Shown: positions 10,824-22,100 of the stretch, in pieces | Layout of the letters: each line of letters begins with the position of its first letter | Numbering within the stretch: the first letter of the stretch is position 1 | NCBI GenBank assembly: GCA_009193035.1 | Contig: SWDT01000123.1 | Location: forward strand, 1 to 52,811 | Reading direction: 5' to 3' | Length of the DNA: 52,811 nt | Source: Halicephalobus mephisto | Taxonomy: Eukaryota; Nematoda; Chromadorea; Rhabditida; Panagrolaimidae | Made by a program: the position numbers and the translations under genes | The notes under the pieces: generated by a model | Databases searched by the model: none | What the model was told of the DNA's origin: nothing | Seen by the model: only the letters and a program-made list of their open reading frames with translations

Positions 10824-11039
10824 TTAATGTCTGTGATCTAAACACATGAATAACGGTCTCTTGTCGTCCCAAGGTTTTGTTTTCTCCTGTTTAGCCGCAG
10901 GGGTTTCTAGTTCGGGTTCTTGGATAAAGTGAGTAGCACCAGGAAGAATGTCGTCTCTCACCTTCTCGGCCGGATAAGCTACTTGACCCAGTGCCAACGG
11001 CTTGCAGACAACTCGTTCGAAAAGCTGTTCTTCGGACAT
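10824..11039 (-). CDS. Small 71-aa protein, upstream cistron of sam-4
   Basis: Starts MSEEQLFERVVCKPLALGQV and ends PLFMCLDHRH, soluble, Pro- and charge-rich, with no signal peptide or membrane segment. It has the look of a conserved protein but I do not recognise it. An acceptor (AAATTGTAG) about 13 bases before the ATG, 96 bp after the GNA1 stop, fits an SL2 trans-splice site in an operon. Alternatively this is the second exon of a longer gene. The stop is followed by a single base and then the sam-4 ATG. Confidence 0.55.
   Translation of the reverse strand: MSEEQLFERVVCKPLALGQVAYPAEKVRDDILPGATHFIQEPELETPAAKQEKTKPWDDKRPLFMCLDHRH
10838..10844 (-). promoter_or_regulatory. Candidate trans-splice acceptor for sam-4 inside the upstream ORF
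   Basis: TGTTTAG lies 15 bases before the sam-4 ATG and overlaps codons for Cys-Leu-Asp of the small upstream protein. Cleavage here would leave a 15-base 5' UTR. Since there is no intergenic space, this resembles the SL1-type operons known in Caenorhabditis. Inferred from sequence only. Confidence 0.4.
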
Positions 11040-11148
11040 AAACCAGTACGCCTACAATTTATCGATTAAATTTCAAACATGATAAAGTTACACTAATTAT
11101 GCACGGAATATCACACGCAGATAACCCGAAATACACGATTTCACAAAA

Positions 11149-11803
11149 TTAGTCGAATCTCTGAACCAAGAAATTGTTTCCTTCGTCCTTCTTAAAACCG
11201 AATTGCTCGTAGAAAGAGATCAGTTTGTCCTTGCATTCCAGAGACAACTTGTAAACGCGCAACTTCTTGCCCAATTCGACCAGACATTCATTCAATAACT
11301 TGCCAAATCCGAGTCCTCGCTTAGTTTTGTCCACAACAACGTCCTCGATCCGTCCACGAGAGCCAGCTTCATGGATAAACTTCCACTCAATCACAAGAGT
11401 AGCAGAACCGACGATCTTCTCAGTACTGCAAAAAATAAATACTTGGTATATTACTTAAAATTTACCTTAGATCTTCAATAACAATGATGTAATAACTCAA
11501 TGGAAGCATCTTGGCCATGACGCAATAACGGCTGAAAAGTTGTTCGCTCGTGACATTCCCGACGACGGTCAACTGAGAAAGAAGATCGGTGAACCCTCTG
11601 TCCAAATCCGTGATCCTCAACGGACGCATAATGTATCCTTCTGGCATCTTTGGAACCACGTCATGGAGAATTTTAGAGGGGAATATTTCATCTAAAAAAT
11701 CCATATATGGAAAAATAAAAAAACAAAACTTACTTGGGATAAATGCGGCTTGTCCATTAAGATCTGTCAACAAATCAGTGATAGAAGTGTTAGGTGACGA
11801 CAT
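11149..11803 (-). CDS. Glucosamine-6-phosphate N-acetyltransferase (GNA1 family)
   Basis: Transfers acetyl from acetyl-CoA to glucosamine-6-phosphate, a step to UDP-GlcNAc for chitin (eggshell, cuticle) and glycans; cytosolic. Exons 11803-11734, 11691-11466 and 11425-11149 give 190 aa. The GNAT core is complete: MRPLRITDLDRGFTDLLSQL (substrate side), YYIIVIEDLR, VGSATLVIEWKFIHE, GRIEDVVVDKTKRGLGFGKLL with the acetyl-CoA pyrophosphate loop RGLGFG, and LSLECKDKLISFYEQFGFKK. Catalytic-site residues cannot be assigned with certainty by eye. It is the first gene of a closely spaced minus-strand set with the small ORF, sam-4 and ddl-1. Confidence 0.9.
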
Positions 11804-12676
11804 CTTTGGGAAAATAGTGAAAAAAACAGTGAAAAAAAATTAAAAATAAAGAAACGTGGCACACCGGAAAGGGGAAAAAGCGAGTAAAGTACAAAGCGAG
11901 TCGAGAGCGGGAAAGGCCATGGAGGAAAAACTGGTCTAGTTCTCTCAACACGAAAATTGACTAACGAAAATCCCTAAATAATTTCACAAAATTTTTAGGC
12001 ATAAATTAAATAAGAAGCAAAATATTAATTAATATTGTCTACTTTATCAAACATTAAATTTTTCATTCAAATTTCCTGTCGTTTGGCGTTCTGTTTCTGA
12101 TATTTTTTGTATTTTTAATTTTTTTAATGATTTATGGAAATTTTTGAAGTTCTCTAAGATCTAATTCAAAAAACTGAGATGTCTCTGACTTTCATGAAAA
12201 TATTTGAAGTTTTCAGAATTTTCTAAAAATTTTCAAAATTGTTCAGAATCCAATAAAAATTTCCAATTCCGAAATTCTCTAAAATATTTTTAAAGTTTTA
12301 GTTGAAGCAATTTTATAAAAAATGTATGTTTTAACTTCTTGTAAAAGTATTTTTATTTGTAAAACGATTAATTTTAAATTTTTATAAAAATATTTATTTT
12401 TTGTAAAACGAGTAATTTTAAATTTTTTGTAAAATGATTGATTTTAAATTTCCGTAATAATGTTATTTTCTTCTTTTTTGCATCCACTATTTTTGAACTT
12501 TTGTTCTTGTTCGAATTTTCTGTTGTTATCGATTCCTACCAAAAGTCTAAAACAGATTAAAGCATATCTTCTGTAAAGTCGTGACTGATAATTAACGGTC
12601 CGGAATTTGGTTTCTTCGATGAGGCAATTTCGACTCCAAATTGCATCCTTGTTTTTTATTCTTCAAAAATCCGAAA
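11804..12676. promoter_or_regulatory. Divergent intergenic region with AT-rich tandem copies
   Basis: 873 bp between the 5' ends of the minus-strand GNA1 cluster and the plus-strand transporter, so it should carry both promoters. At about 12335-12470 the words TTGTAAAACGA and TAATTTTAAATTT recur three times in a loose tandem array. No ORF or RNA gene was recognised. Confidence 0.5.
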
Positions 12677-15300
12677 ATGAAAACTGCTGGAAACAAAATT
12701 GGAGTCCTGGAGGCCGTGTCCTACTGTATTGGAGACATCATTGGATCCGGGATTTTCGTTAGCCCCACGGCTATCCTCAAGGACAGCGGATCTTTAGGAT
12801 TATCTTTGATAATTTGGGTGGTTTCTGCTTTTATTTCCATGATTGGGGCTTTGGTTTACGTGGAGTTGGGGACTTCAATAAGGAAATCCGGATGCGATTT
12901 TTCCTACTTAACTACCGCCAGATGGTATCCCGTGGCTTCGGCGTTTTTGTTCGTCGCGACGATTCTGACTTATCCGACCACCTTGGCCATCCAGTCCATG
13001 GCTTTCGGAGAGTACTTCGTCAAGGGCATAAACGAGATATTCGACAAGGATCTCAAGTCGTCCAATTCCATTCTGTCCAAATTAATCGGATTCAGTGCTT
13101 TATTGCCTCTGGCGTTTATGAATTTATTTTCGCTGAAAAAATTTGCCGGAAAATTTCAAATCATCGCTACTGTAGCCAAAATGACCGTAATCGTGATTAT
13201 CATTGGAACAGGATTCTGGTTTATGATAGTAAAAGGTGAGTTACTGTAGTTCGGAATCATACTACTAAAAGTAAAAATAATTTTTATTATAAAATAATCT
13301 CAGAGAGAATTTTTGGAAGTTTTTAGAAACCAAAGTAGTTCGAAATTTCATTTTTAATTAGGATTTATTTCGTAATTTTACATAATTTCGCAATTAAAAT
13401 ATATTGTAAAAATTAAAATTTCTACGAAATTATTTCTTCACGAATTTTCAGAAATTTTTAAAAACTAAAATAATCGAAAACTTCTTTTTTGATTAAAAAT
13501 TATTTCGCAATCAACAATATATTGTAAAAATTAAAATTCCCAAGAAATTGTTTCTACACGAATTTTTAGAACTTGTAAATTTTAAATTTTAAATTTTAGG
13601 AAAAACCGAAAATTTTCATAATAGTTTTAATGGAACTACGAAAAGTGCAGGCAAGATAGTCCTGGCCCTTAATAATGGTTTGTTTTCCTACAACGGCTGG
13701 GACATTTTGAATTTCGGAACAGAAGAAGTCGAGTACCCCCGGAGGACCCTACCCATCGCCGCCTTCACCGGGATAGGTGTCTCTGCCCTAGTTTATCTCT
13801 CCATAAATTTAGCCTACTTTTCTGTTTTGACAGTAGATGAATTCAAAGAATTCGATACTGTAGCCGTGGTAAGTCGGATTACTGTAAATCAGATAATTGT
13901 AAAAATTAATTTTTTTACAAATAATTTCAATTTTAAAAATCTTTATTTTACGTTGAAAAATGTCGGAATTTTTAAGATTCTGGATAGTTTCAAAAGTCTT
14001 CTGAAATTTCTAATTTTTAAAAACATTTAATTCGATTTTTAGAATTTTTAAAATTAATTTCTAGACATTTGCGGAAAGAACCTTGGGTTCGTTCCAGTAC
14101 GCCATCCCTTTCCTGATTTCCCTGCTTCTGATGGGATCCATGAATTCCACCATATTCGGCTCTAGTCGGTACCTCTTTGCAGGTGCCAAAAATAACGTGA
14201 TGCCGACGATGTTGAAATCCGTGCATCCAGAATCCATGAGTCCCAGAGCAGCGATTATTTTCGAAGTCTGTGTTGCAATCGGGATATCCTTCCTGGGGGA
14301 TCTGGAAAGTCTCTTAAACTACGCCACCTACGCCATCTGGATGCAGAGAACACTGGTCCAACTGGCGTTACTGTACATGAGATTCTACAATTTCCCTTTT
14401 CCTAAAGACGCTTACAAAAATCCAATCGTCGTTCCTGTTTTATTTTTGGGGATCTGTATCGCTTTGTTGGTGATTCCAGTCAAGAATGTAAGCATACTGT
14501 AGTGCCATTTAAGTCGAATTGAGTTTTCAGAACTACAAAGTAGGGATCTACGCCGTCGTTTGTGTCGTCGTGGGATTTATTATTTATTTCATTTTTATCG
14601 CTTCAAAAAGACTGCCAAAGGTTCTGTATACTGTAGATGGTAAATTTTTTAACTTTCGTGTCAAAAATGAAGAAAACAGAAAATCTGCTAAATTGCATTA
14701 TAAAAATTAAAACTGAATATTTTTGAAATTTAAAATTTCAATTGTAAAAATTTCTTTTGGATTCTAAAACACCAATTTTTACAGAATTTTGAAGATTGTT
14801 AAATTTTTAAAATATATTAAATTTTCAAATTTTTAAAAGATTTTAGAAATTTCTAAAATTCTAAGAAATTTAAGGAATTTTTATAATTCTAACTTTTACA
14901 AAATTTTCAAATTTTTCGAAAAATTTCACAAAATTTTTAAAAATTTCCAAATTTTTAAAATCATCTTTGTAAATGCTAAAAAACAAGAACTTTTATAAAA
15001 TTAAGAAATTTTTTAAATATCTGACTGAATTCTAAAAACTTTTAAAATCAAATTTCAACGATGGAAAATTTAAAATTCTTATCTACCGTAATTGGTTTAG
15101 AAAAATTAACAACTCTTACAACTATCCTTCTGAATACTCTTCCGATATCTTCTGAACCTCCTCCGGAATCCCCTCAACCAGAATCGGACGTGACTGAAGT
15201 TTTTTCTTCTTCTTCTTTGGCGACTACAGTAAGCTCTTCGTCGACGACATCCCCTCGGAAAAGAACCCTAATCGAAGACCGTAATAACTGTCATTTGTGA
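12677..15300 (+). CDS. APC/LAT-type amino-acid transporter (aat-like)
   Basis: A 12-helix plasma-membrane amino-acid exchanger of the SLC7 light-chain type. Exons 12677-13235, 13600-13868, 14065-14487, 14531-14639 and 15101-15300 join in consistent phase to 519 aa. TM1 has the substrate-binding signature GDIIGSGIFVSPTAILKDSG. Other landmarks are WVVSAFISMIGALVYVELG, YNGWDILNFGTEEVEYPRRT after TM5 and SMNSTIFGSSRYLFAGAKN. The first cytosolic exon end is followed by helices up to YAVVCVVVGFIIYFIFIASK, then a Ser/Pro-rich cytosolic tail in exon 5. Exon 5 is placed by the acceptor GGTTTAG and frame continuity (VD then EKLTTL). Whether it still pairs with a heavy chain through the usual Cys cannot be judged here. 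Confidence 0.9.
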
Positions 15301-16317
15301 ATACTGTAACTTTTCGTGATAAACCAATTTTGAATAAATTCTTAAAATTATCGCCTAAAATGAACTAAATTAAAAATTAATTAGTGAGATTGAAGAATAT
15401 CACGTACTTCAAAAATTTGACGGTTTCTGTTCCGATTAATCACAAAGATCCGGTCCATTGATATCCTTCACGTGATTGACGGAAATTGCTTTAAGAAGGC
15501 AGATTTTTCGTTTCAAATTCTACGGATGTAATTTAATCAACAATACAAATTTTTGAAAAAAGATGGAATTTTTATAGGTTTCTGTAATTTTTCAAATCTA
15601 GTTCAAAATTCAAAAATTTCAAAGTCATTTAAAATTAATGAAAATTCTGAAAAATACCTAAAATAAAAAAAATTTAAAAATCATAAAAATAATATCGAAA
15701 TAATTGCACAAAATGTAATTTTATTTTTTTATGATAAAATTGTAAAATTGTAAAATAGTGACATTTTAAAAATTCTTTTAAAAGTGGAAAAATTGTTGAT
15801 TCCTACTGTATTTGAAAAAGCTGATTTTTTTCTTGTTCGAAAAGATGTTTCGTCTTTGATTTATTTCGAATTCAAACTTGGACAATTAAAATTTACCATA
15901 AAAGCGTTATAAAATACAAACACAACATGACCGATAAATTTTTGTTAAGATTTTTAGAAGTCTTTCTGGATCGACAACGTTATTTCCGTTCCGATCGTTT
16001 CTACAGTAATCAGAAAAGGAAGAGGTCCTCATTTAATTAGAGCCGGATTCTGACCGATTCTGAACTGATGAAATATTGACTGATCTTGGATTGGATGTGA
16101 ATTAAGTAATTTTATCTCTTAAATAAGTATTTCGAAATGTTAGTCAACTGGACAGTGTCAGGCTTTCACAAAGACCGAATTTCGTTCTTCATGTTTATGG
16201 AAATTTTAGAAATAATTAAAACAAAAATATTATAAATCGTAAATGAGCATTTTTATTACTAGCAAAAAATGTATTCTTTTATCTCTAGATAAAAATACAA
16301 TGCCAAGAACACACTTT

Positions 16318-17120
16318 ATCACTTTATCACTTTATCGAACCGTTTTCAAAGAACCAAATTACAACATTTGACTAGATCAAAACTCAACAATTAACCTATG
16401 CCTAATGTGTCGTCTTGCGGTTCACAGCACACTTGCCATTTTTTGCGATCGCGGGCTTGACTGGTCCACGCATGACCATGCTTCTTCTTTAATTCGTCTG
16501 ACCATCTCGGCCAAGAACACGTTCACGGAAAAGAAGAAGATACTGGATGAGCACTATCACCGATTGGCTGATACTCAGAAAAGATCAAAAATAACGAGCA
16601 AAGTTATAATTGTTGTATCAGCACTTTAATTGGTTATTAGATAAGTGTTAGGATACAAAACCGAAGTACAATAATAATCTTTACTAGAACAGTAAGACAA
16701 ATAACAATTATTATCTCTCGTACAATACAACGGAAAACCTCACTCACGTCCTACGGTATCCCACGCTTCCTAATATTCAGAATATTATCTTTAGTGTTCT
16801 CTTTCTAGTGTAGTTCCTGCTCCAATAGTAAGTAACCTAGAGAGTACAATCCCAAAGGGAAGTACCCTGCGTACTAGATAATAGGTATACTGTCGACACT
16901 GTAGACAGTGTTAGTAGTTCATCACTATATAATTTTTGTGTATTTACTATTACTATTGTTAGGATATTACAAAGTCGATTGTTATCTCCCACGTGAAACT
17001 ACTAGGATCACTATCTAACAGTATTACTAAAAACGACAAAGAACATTAGGCACGGGTTAATTGTTGAGTTCTTTGGTCGCATATTGTCTTATACTTTGAG
17101 GAATGGTTCAGTCAAATACT
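16318..17120. mobile_element. Foldback element with imperfect ~90-bp arms
   Basis: The left arm (16318-16412), in reverse complement, reads CATTAGGCATAGGTTAATTG..., and the right arm (17045-17120) reads CATTAGGCACGGGTTAATTG, followed in both by TTGAGTT. Between the arms lie about 630 bp with the dispersed repeat at 16828-17015. No transposase is present; probably a decayed non-autonomous DNA transposon. Confidence 0.5.
16828..17015 (+). repeat. Dispersed repeat, inverted copy at 29219-29405
   Basis: About 190 bp closely match the reverse complement of 29219-29405, including CTGTCGACACTGTAGACAGT, itself a palindrome, and TTACTATTACTA. The second copy is in an intron of the second MLT-10-related gene, giving an inverted pair 12 kb apart. 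Non-coding. Confidence 0.7.
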
Positions 17121-17445
17121 AAAATGACAACCATACGAAGAAGTTACATATTTTTTTGAACTTATCCACGGAAGAATCCTTACCGATAAGATCTCGTTGA
17201 TAGCAACTTTCTCGTGCGTGATATTAAAGAAGATACATCTCCATCATAATTCTCTACATTCAACTTACTATCCTTCTGACAACCTTCTTCAAATTTTCTG
17301 TTTTTGATAATTTTACATGAAGATTATCTTATGCGATGTAAGGAGACACAAATAACACAAGTTTTTAATATACAAAAATATAACTCGTACAATTAACGAA
17401 TCATAATACTACCCAAAAACACAACTGAAATAACTGCTGTTTAGG

Positions 17446-17570
17446 CTACAGTATGACGATTCCTTGAAGCACGAGGGTTTTTGTTATGGGAATACGTTCG
17501 ACAAATTAATTGTGCGTTGATAAGATTGGTTCTTTGGTTGTACGACAGTTATTCCCTAAGATATTTATCA
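17446..17570 (+). repeat. Dispersed repeat related to 31884-32008
   Basis: Shares the blocks CTACAGTAT, TTATG, AAATTAATTGTGC and GATTGGTTCTTT in the same order with 31884-32008, in the chemoreceptor intron. Non-coding and diverged. Confidence 0.45.
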
Positions 17571-17663
17571 TTTTTGATTTGCGCTGATTTCGAAATTCTT
17601 TCTTTTTAAATATTTCTTTCTACTTAATCGACAAAAGAAGTAGATTTACTTGAAATGGTTTTT

Positions 17664-17998
17664 TGAAATGAGTTATATATCATTTTAAAGTTCTTAAAAT
17701 GTATTCAGAATTTATATTTTATTTCTATTTTTGTTCCCTTTTTAAATCAACTGAGTAATCTTAATCAACTCGAAATTCACACCTAACTACAAAAAACTTA
17801 TTTATTACATTAAATATGACAATTTAAATAAGTATATCAAAAACAGAACTCAAAAATCAAAGAAAGTTTTCACTTTTCTATGAAGTTGAGGAATTATATA
17901 TTTTTTAAAATTATTTTACTCCAGAAAAGTACTCGAAAAAAACAAAACAAATTCTGAATATATTTCAACACCTTTAAAATGATATATAACTCATTTCA
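17664..17998. repeat. Inverted repeat with ~48-bp arms
   Basis: The arm TGAAATGAGTTATATATCAT (from 17664) recurs in reverse complement at 17951-17998 (ATGATATATAACTCATTTCA at its end), and homology extends to ATTCTGAAT at the inner side. The 240-bp centre is AT-rich without an ORF, typical of a MITE. Confidence 0.6.
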
Positions 17999-18105
17999 AA
18001 AGATCACTTCCTTTGTGAAATATTAAGTCAACTCAACTACCAAAAAAATTAATATAAAAACAGAAATAAATCTTACAAAATAAGAAAAGTAACTATCCTA
18101 GGCAT

Positions 18106-18303
18106 TAGGACAAAATATAAGAATGGATAAAATATAAGATCGAAAATATGCTTTCTTTACTCTTTAAAGACATTTCTGTATCCATACCTGGATTTGCCGA
18201 AGCCTAAATCCAGCCTAAAAAAAGCAACAGAAACTTACTATCCCCATCTTATATTTTCGATCTTATAGTTTGTCCACTTTTATATTTTATCCTCTTATAT
18301 TTC
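18106..18303. mobile_element. Short palindromic MITE-like element
   Basis: The left arm (18106-18150) contains ATAAGATCGAAAATATG and the right arm (18245-18303) its reverse complement ATATTTTCGATCTTATA, flanked in both by ATAAAATATAAG-type words. The centre includes the small palindrome TGGATTTGCCGAAGCCTAAATCCA. About 200 bp in all. Confidence 0.6.
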
Positions 18304-19131
18304 CGCCGTTCACGACTCTCCTACAATCAGTTATTTCATAAGCCTACTGGATAATAAAAATCAACGATAGTAACAAAATTATAAAATATTTCAAAAAAGT
18401 TTAAATTTTAAATTGCTCTAATTTAATCCATTTTTAATGAATTTTCGGAATTTTTTAAAAAAGAATTAAATTAGACTGTCTGGTTGATTTATATAAAAAA
18501 TAAAATTAAAATCAATTTTCATCGAAAATTTAAAAAATTAAAGTTTCAAACATAATATTCAAAAATTAATTTTAAATTAAAAAATTTTTATAAAATTTTA
18601 AATTTAAAAAAAAAATTTTAAAATGAGAAAAAAGTAAAAAATTAATTAAATTTTAAATAAAAATAAAAAGATTTCAAATAGATTTTTAAAAATTTATTAA
18701 ATATTAAATATTTTAGAAAAATTCACTTTTTTAGAATATGTTTAATAAAAAATTGGATATTTTAAAATCATTAAACAAATTCTGAGAAAATATTTTTTCT
18801 AAATTTTTCATTTTTTTCATCGAAATGATCACGTAAATCGATCATCTTGAACTCTTAGTTCGGGTCTAAATGATCAAAATCAGATTTTTCCGACTGTCTT
18901 CGAAATCAGTTGCCAATTCTCACGATTTTTTCCAAAAAAAATGAAAACTAAATTTTTTCTTTTTTTGCACGAAACTTGTGAAAAATACTCTATTTTAAAA
19001 AATAGACTACGATAAATTAAGAGAAATTTTTCAACTTGTTTCATTATCCCGGAACTTACAGTAACCTTATCCCGCCTCCGGATTCCAGCTTAAAAGAGAA
19101 ATGGATCAGTTTCTTTCTAAATTTTTCCGCA

Positions 19132-22100
19132 ATGAAGAGAAGGAAGGAAATTCTGGTTTTATTTATTGCTTTCTTTATTGTTAATAATATCTGCGAAGGT
19201 AATGACAAAGTACAGTATGACGGCAAAGTAGTAAATGTGCCGATTTCTGACGACAGCACAATCGACCTGATTAGTCACTGGACGGACCAAGCTTATTCCG
19301 GATTATTCGCTGCCGTAGCGGCCAAAAAGTAAGTTAAAAAATAAAATAATTTTAAAAAATCTAAAAATAAAATAATTTTGAAAAATTCAAAATAAAATAA
19401 TTTTAAAAAATCTAAAATAAAATAATTTTGAAAAATTCAAAATAAAGTAATTTTTTAAGTTTTTAAAATCTAAAATAAAGCAATTTGAAAATTTTTTAAA
19501 CAAATTAATTGAAAAAAATTAAATATTTTTTAAAATAACAGAAAATGATGTTGTTGAAAAATTTAAAAATTACTTTCAGATTTCATGAAGTTTCTTCTGA
19601 AGCCCAAGACAGGTTAAGCAAGTGTTCGAAGGAATCCAAAAACGCTTATGAACACGCTGCTTGTGTTTCTGATTTACTTAAACATCGCGAAAATACGGTA
19701 TTTACAAAAATTCAGAAACAAGTAAGTTTTTTAATTCCAAAAAATCCACATTAAAACACATCAGATTTTATTAATTTTTTATCTCAGGACGAAAATTTAT
19801 AAAATTAATTATTAAATTTTTCTCAAAAATCAATAATAAAAATTTTTATGGTTTTTTAGAAGTTTGTTTTTAATTTTCTTCTCGGGACCTTCTTGAAATA
19901 AATTTTCTATTGGGTGTCACAAAAAAACATGCGGTTTGGGGGTTAACTTTGAGGATTTCTCTAGAATTTTCTCGGTCTCACCAGGAAATTCTGGAATAGT
20001 CTATTAATTGCTCGAGACTCTGGCAATAGAATATAAAAGGATCCGGTGACCGCCGGTTACTCATTAAAGTTTTGTAAATCTTTTTCGTCATGCTTGATCA
20101 GAACGTTCTTGCTGTCCTACTTTCTTCTTCAAAAAAGGCTATACTGCAAGACAAGCCGCCGATGAAATATGCGAAGTAGAAGGCCAAGGAACTGTAAGTG
20201 AACGTGCTGCACAATCTTGGTTCAAACGTTTTCGAGAAGGGGATACAACCCTCAAACACCGTTCAGGCTCAGGTCGATGTTCAAGTGTGAATGACAAAGC
20301 GCTGCTTGACTGTGTGGAGTCTGATCCAAGCCAAAGTCTGAGTAAACTATCAAGTGTCTTTCTTGTATCCTATATGACTATACAACGTCATCTCCATCAG
20401 CTCGACTTATCCCTCATGATTTGACTGATGAGCAAGTGGAAGCCCGTCTGACACTATGTAAAGAATTACTTGCTAATCCTTTGGATCTCCGTTTCTTCAA
20501 GTGAATTGTGACTTGTGATGAGTCCTGGATCTACTGGCGTAACAGTCGTCGTTCCAAACAATGGCTATCTGTTGGAGAACCCGCAGATCCCGTGCCTAAA
20601 CAGAATCGCTTTGCAACCAAGGTTTTACTCAGTGTCTTTTGGAATTTCGAAGGTCCAATCTATTACGAGCTGATCCCCAAGGGTCAAAACATAAACTCTG
20701 ACATTACTGCACTCAATTGCAGCATTAGTATGAAGCTCTGTCATGAAGTATCCGGCAGTGATTAATCGAAAAGGAGCGCTACTCCCCCAAGATAACGCGA
20801 AAGCGCACACCTCCAATCAAACTCGCGAAAAAATCGAAAGCTTAGATGGAATAGAAATTTTACACATACCTCCTTATAGTCCGGACATTTCTCCGTCCGA
20901 TTATCATTTGTTCCGGAGTATGGCTCATTTCATGACAGGAAAGCAGTTCGATACATTGGATCAGGTCAAGTTGGAAGTGCAGCGGTTTTTTGATTCAAAA
21001 TTTGAGGAATGGTATAAGAATGGGATCCTTGATTTAGCCAATCGTTGGAATCAAGTTGTAGAATATGATGGTCTATATTTTCCTTAATTTGGTTATTTGA
21101 ATTTTAAAAAAAATAAACCTAAAGTTTTTTCAAAAAACCGCATGTTTTTTTGTGACACCCTAATATTTTCTCCTCGGGACCTTTCTGAAATAAATTTTCT
21201 ATTTTCTCCTCGGGACCCTTCTGAAATAAATTTCCTATTTTCTCCTCGGGACCCTTCTGAAATAAATTTTCTATTTTCTTTTCGAGATCCTCTAAATTCA
21301 TATTTTAATATTTTTTAAGATTTTCCAAAATAGGTTTTCTATTTTCTTCTCGGGACCGTTCTGAAATAGGTTTTCTACTTTCTTTTCAAGACCCTTCTGA
21401 ATTAAATTTTCTATTTTCTTTCCGAGACCCTTCAAAGTGAATTTTCTATATTCTCCCCAAGACCTTTTGAATTCATGTTTTGAAATTTTTTCGAAATTCT
21501 TATTTTTTATTTTCTTTCGAAACCTTTTTAAATTTTTCTCAAGACCTTAATTAATTTCCTATTTTCTTTTCAAAATTCTATTAATGCACTTTTTATCATC
21601 TTTTCGAAATCCTTTAATTCCTTTTTTTTATTTTCTTCTCGAGACCTTAATTAGTTTTCACTTTCTTTCTAAAATCATTTTTATAAACATGCAAATCAAG
21701 TTTTTCTTTATCACTTTTTTTTTACCTACTTTTCTTTTTTCTCAAGAACAAAACAAGTACAGACACCAATTAATCACTTCATAGATGCATTTTAAAAGTC
21801 CGAAAGAACCATTCGAACGATGTGACCAAATCGCACGTAAGATCAGTATTTTCATGAACTGAGAAGTTTTCAATGTTGCGTGACCAAAGCAGAGTGTGCT
21901 CATTTTCGAATTAGTCTCGAGATGATCGGGAATTTTATCGAGAGGGTTTCCTGATTTGTTTGCTCCAAATTTGTGATTGACAAGACCCACGTTGATTACT
22001 TAGAAACTAGTTTCTAGTTTTCTGATGTCTTACAGGACACAGACTTAAGTTAATAATTTCCAGGATTTTTAGACAAATTACAATTCAAAACAATCTTCAA

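Larger units (their letters stand above)
15301..19131. other. 3.8-kb gene-free, repeat-rich intergenic region
   Basis: Between the transporter 3' end and the first MLT-10-related gene. Very AT-rich with runs of AAATTT-type words, and at least four foldback or dispersed repeats listed separately. A 74-codon frame at 16405-16629 overlaps one of these repeats and is not credited as a gene. Confidence 0.7.

Noticed and set aside
16405..16629. 74-codon plus-strand ORF
   Set aside because: Overlaps the left arm of a foldback repeat, with no family features and a random-looking C-terminus.
16640..16970. Solo LTR suggested by two TGTTAGGATA words
   Set aside because: Sequence next to the words differs, and the repeat shared with 29219-29405 continues through the second one, so no LTR boundary exists.
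21165..21670. CRISPR-like array (36-bp repeats)
   Set aside because: Units are contiguous without spacers in a eukaryotic intron: a simple tandem repeat.
21584..21784. 66-codon ORF that looks like a signal peptide
   Set aside because: Mostly degenerate 36-bp tandem repeat and poly-T; hydrophobicity comes from TTT/CTT codons.
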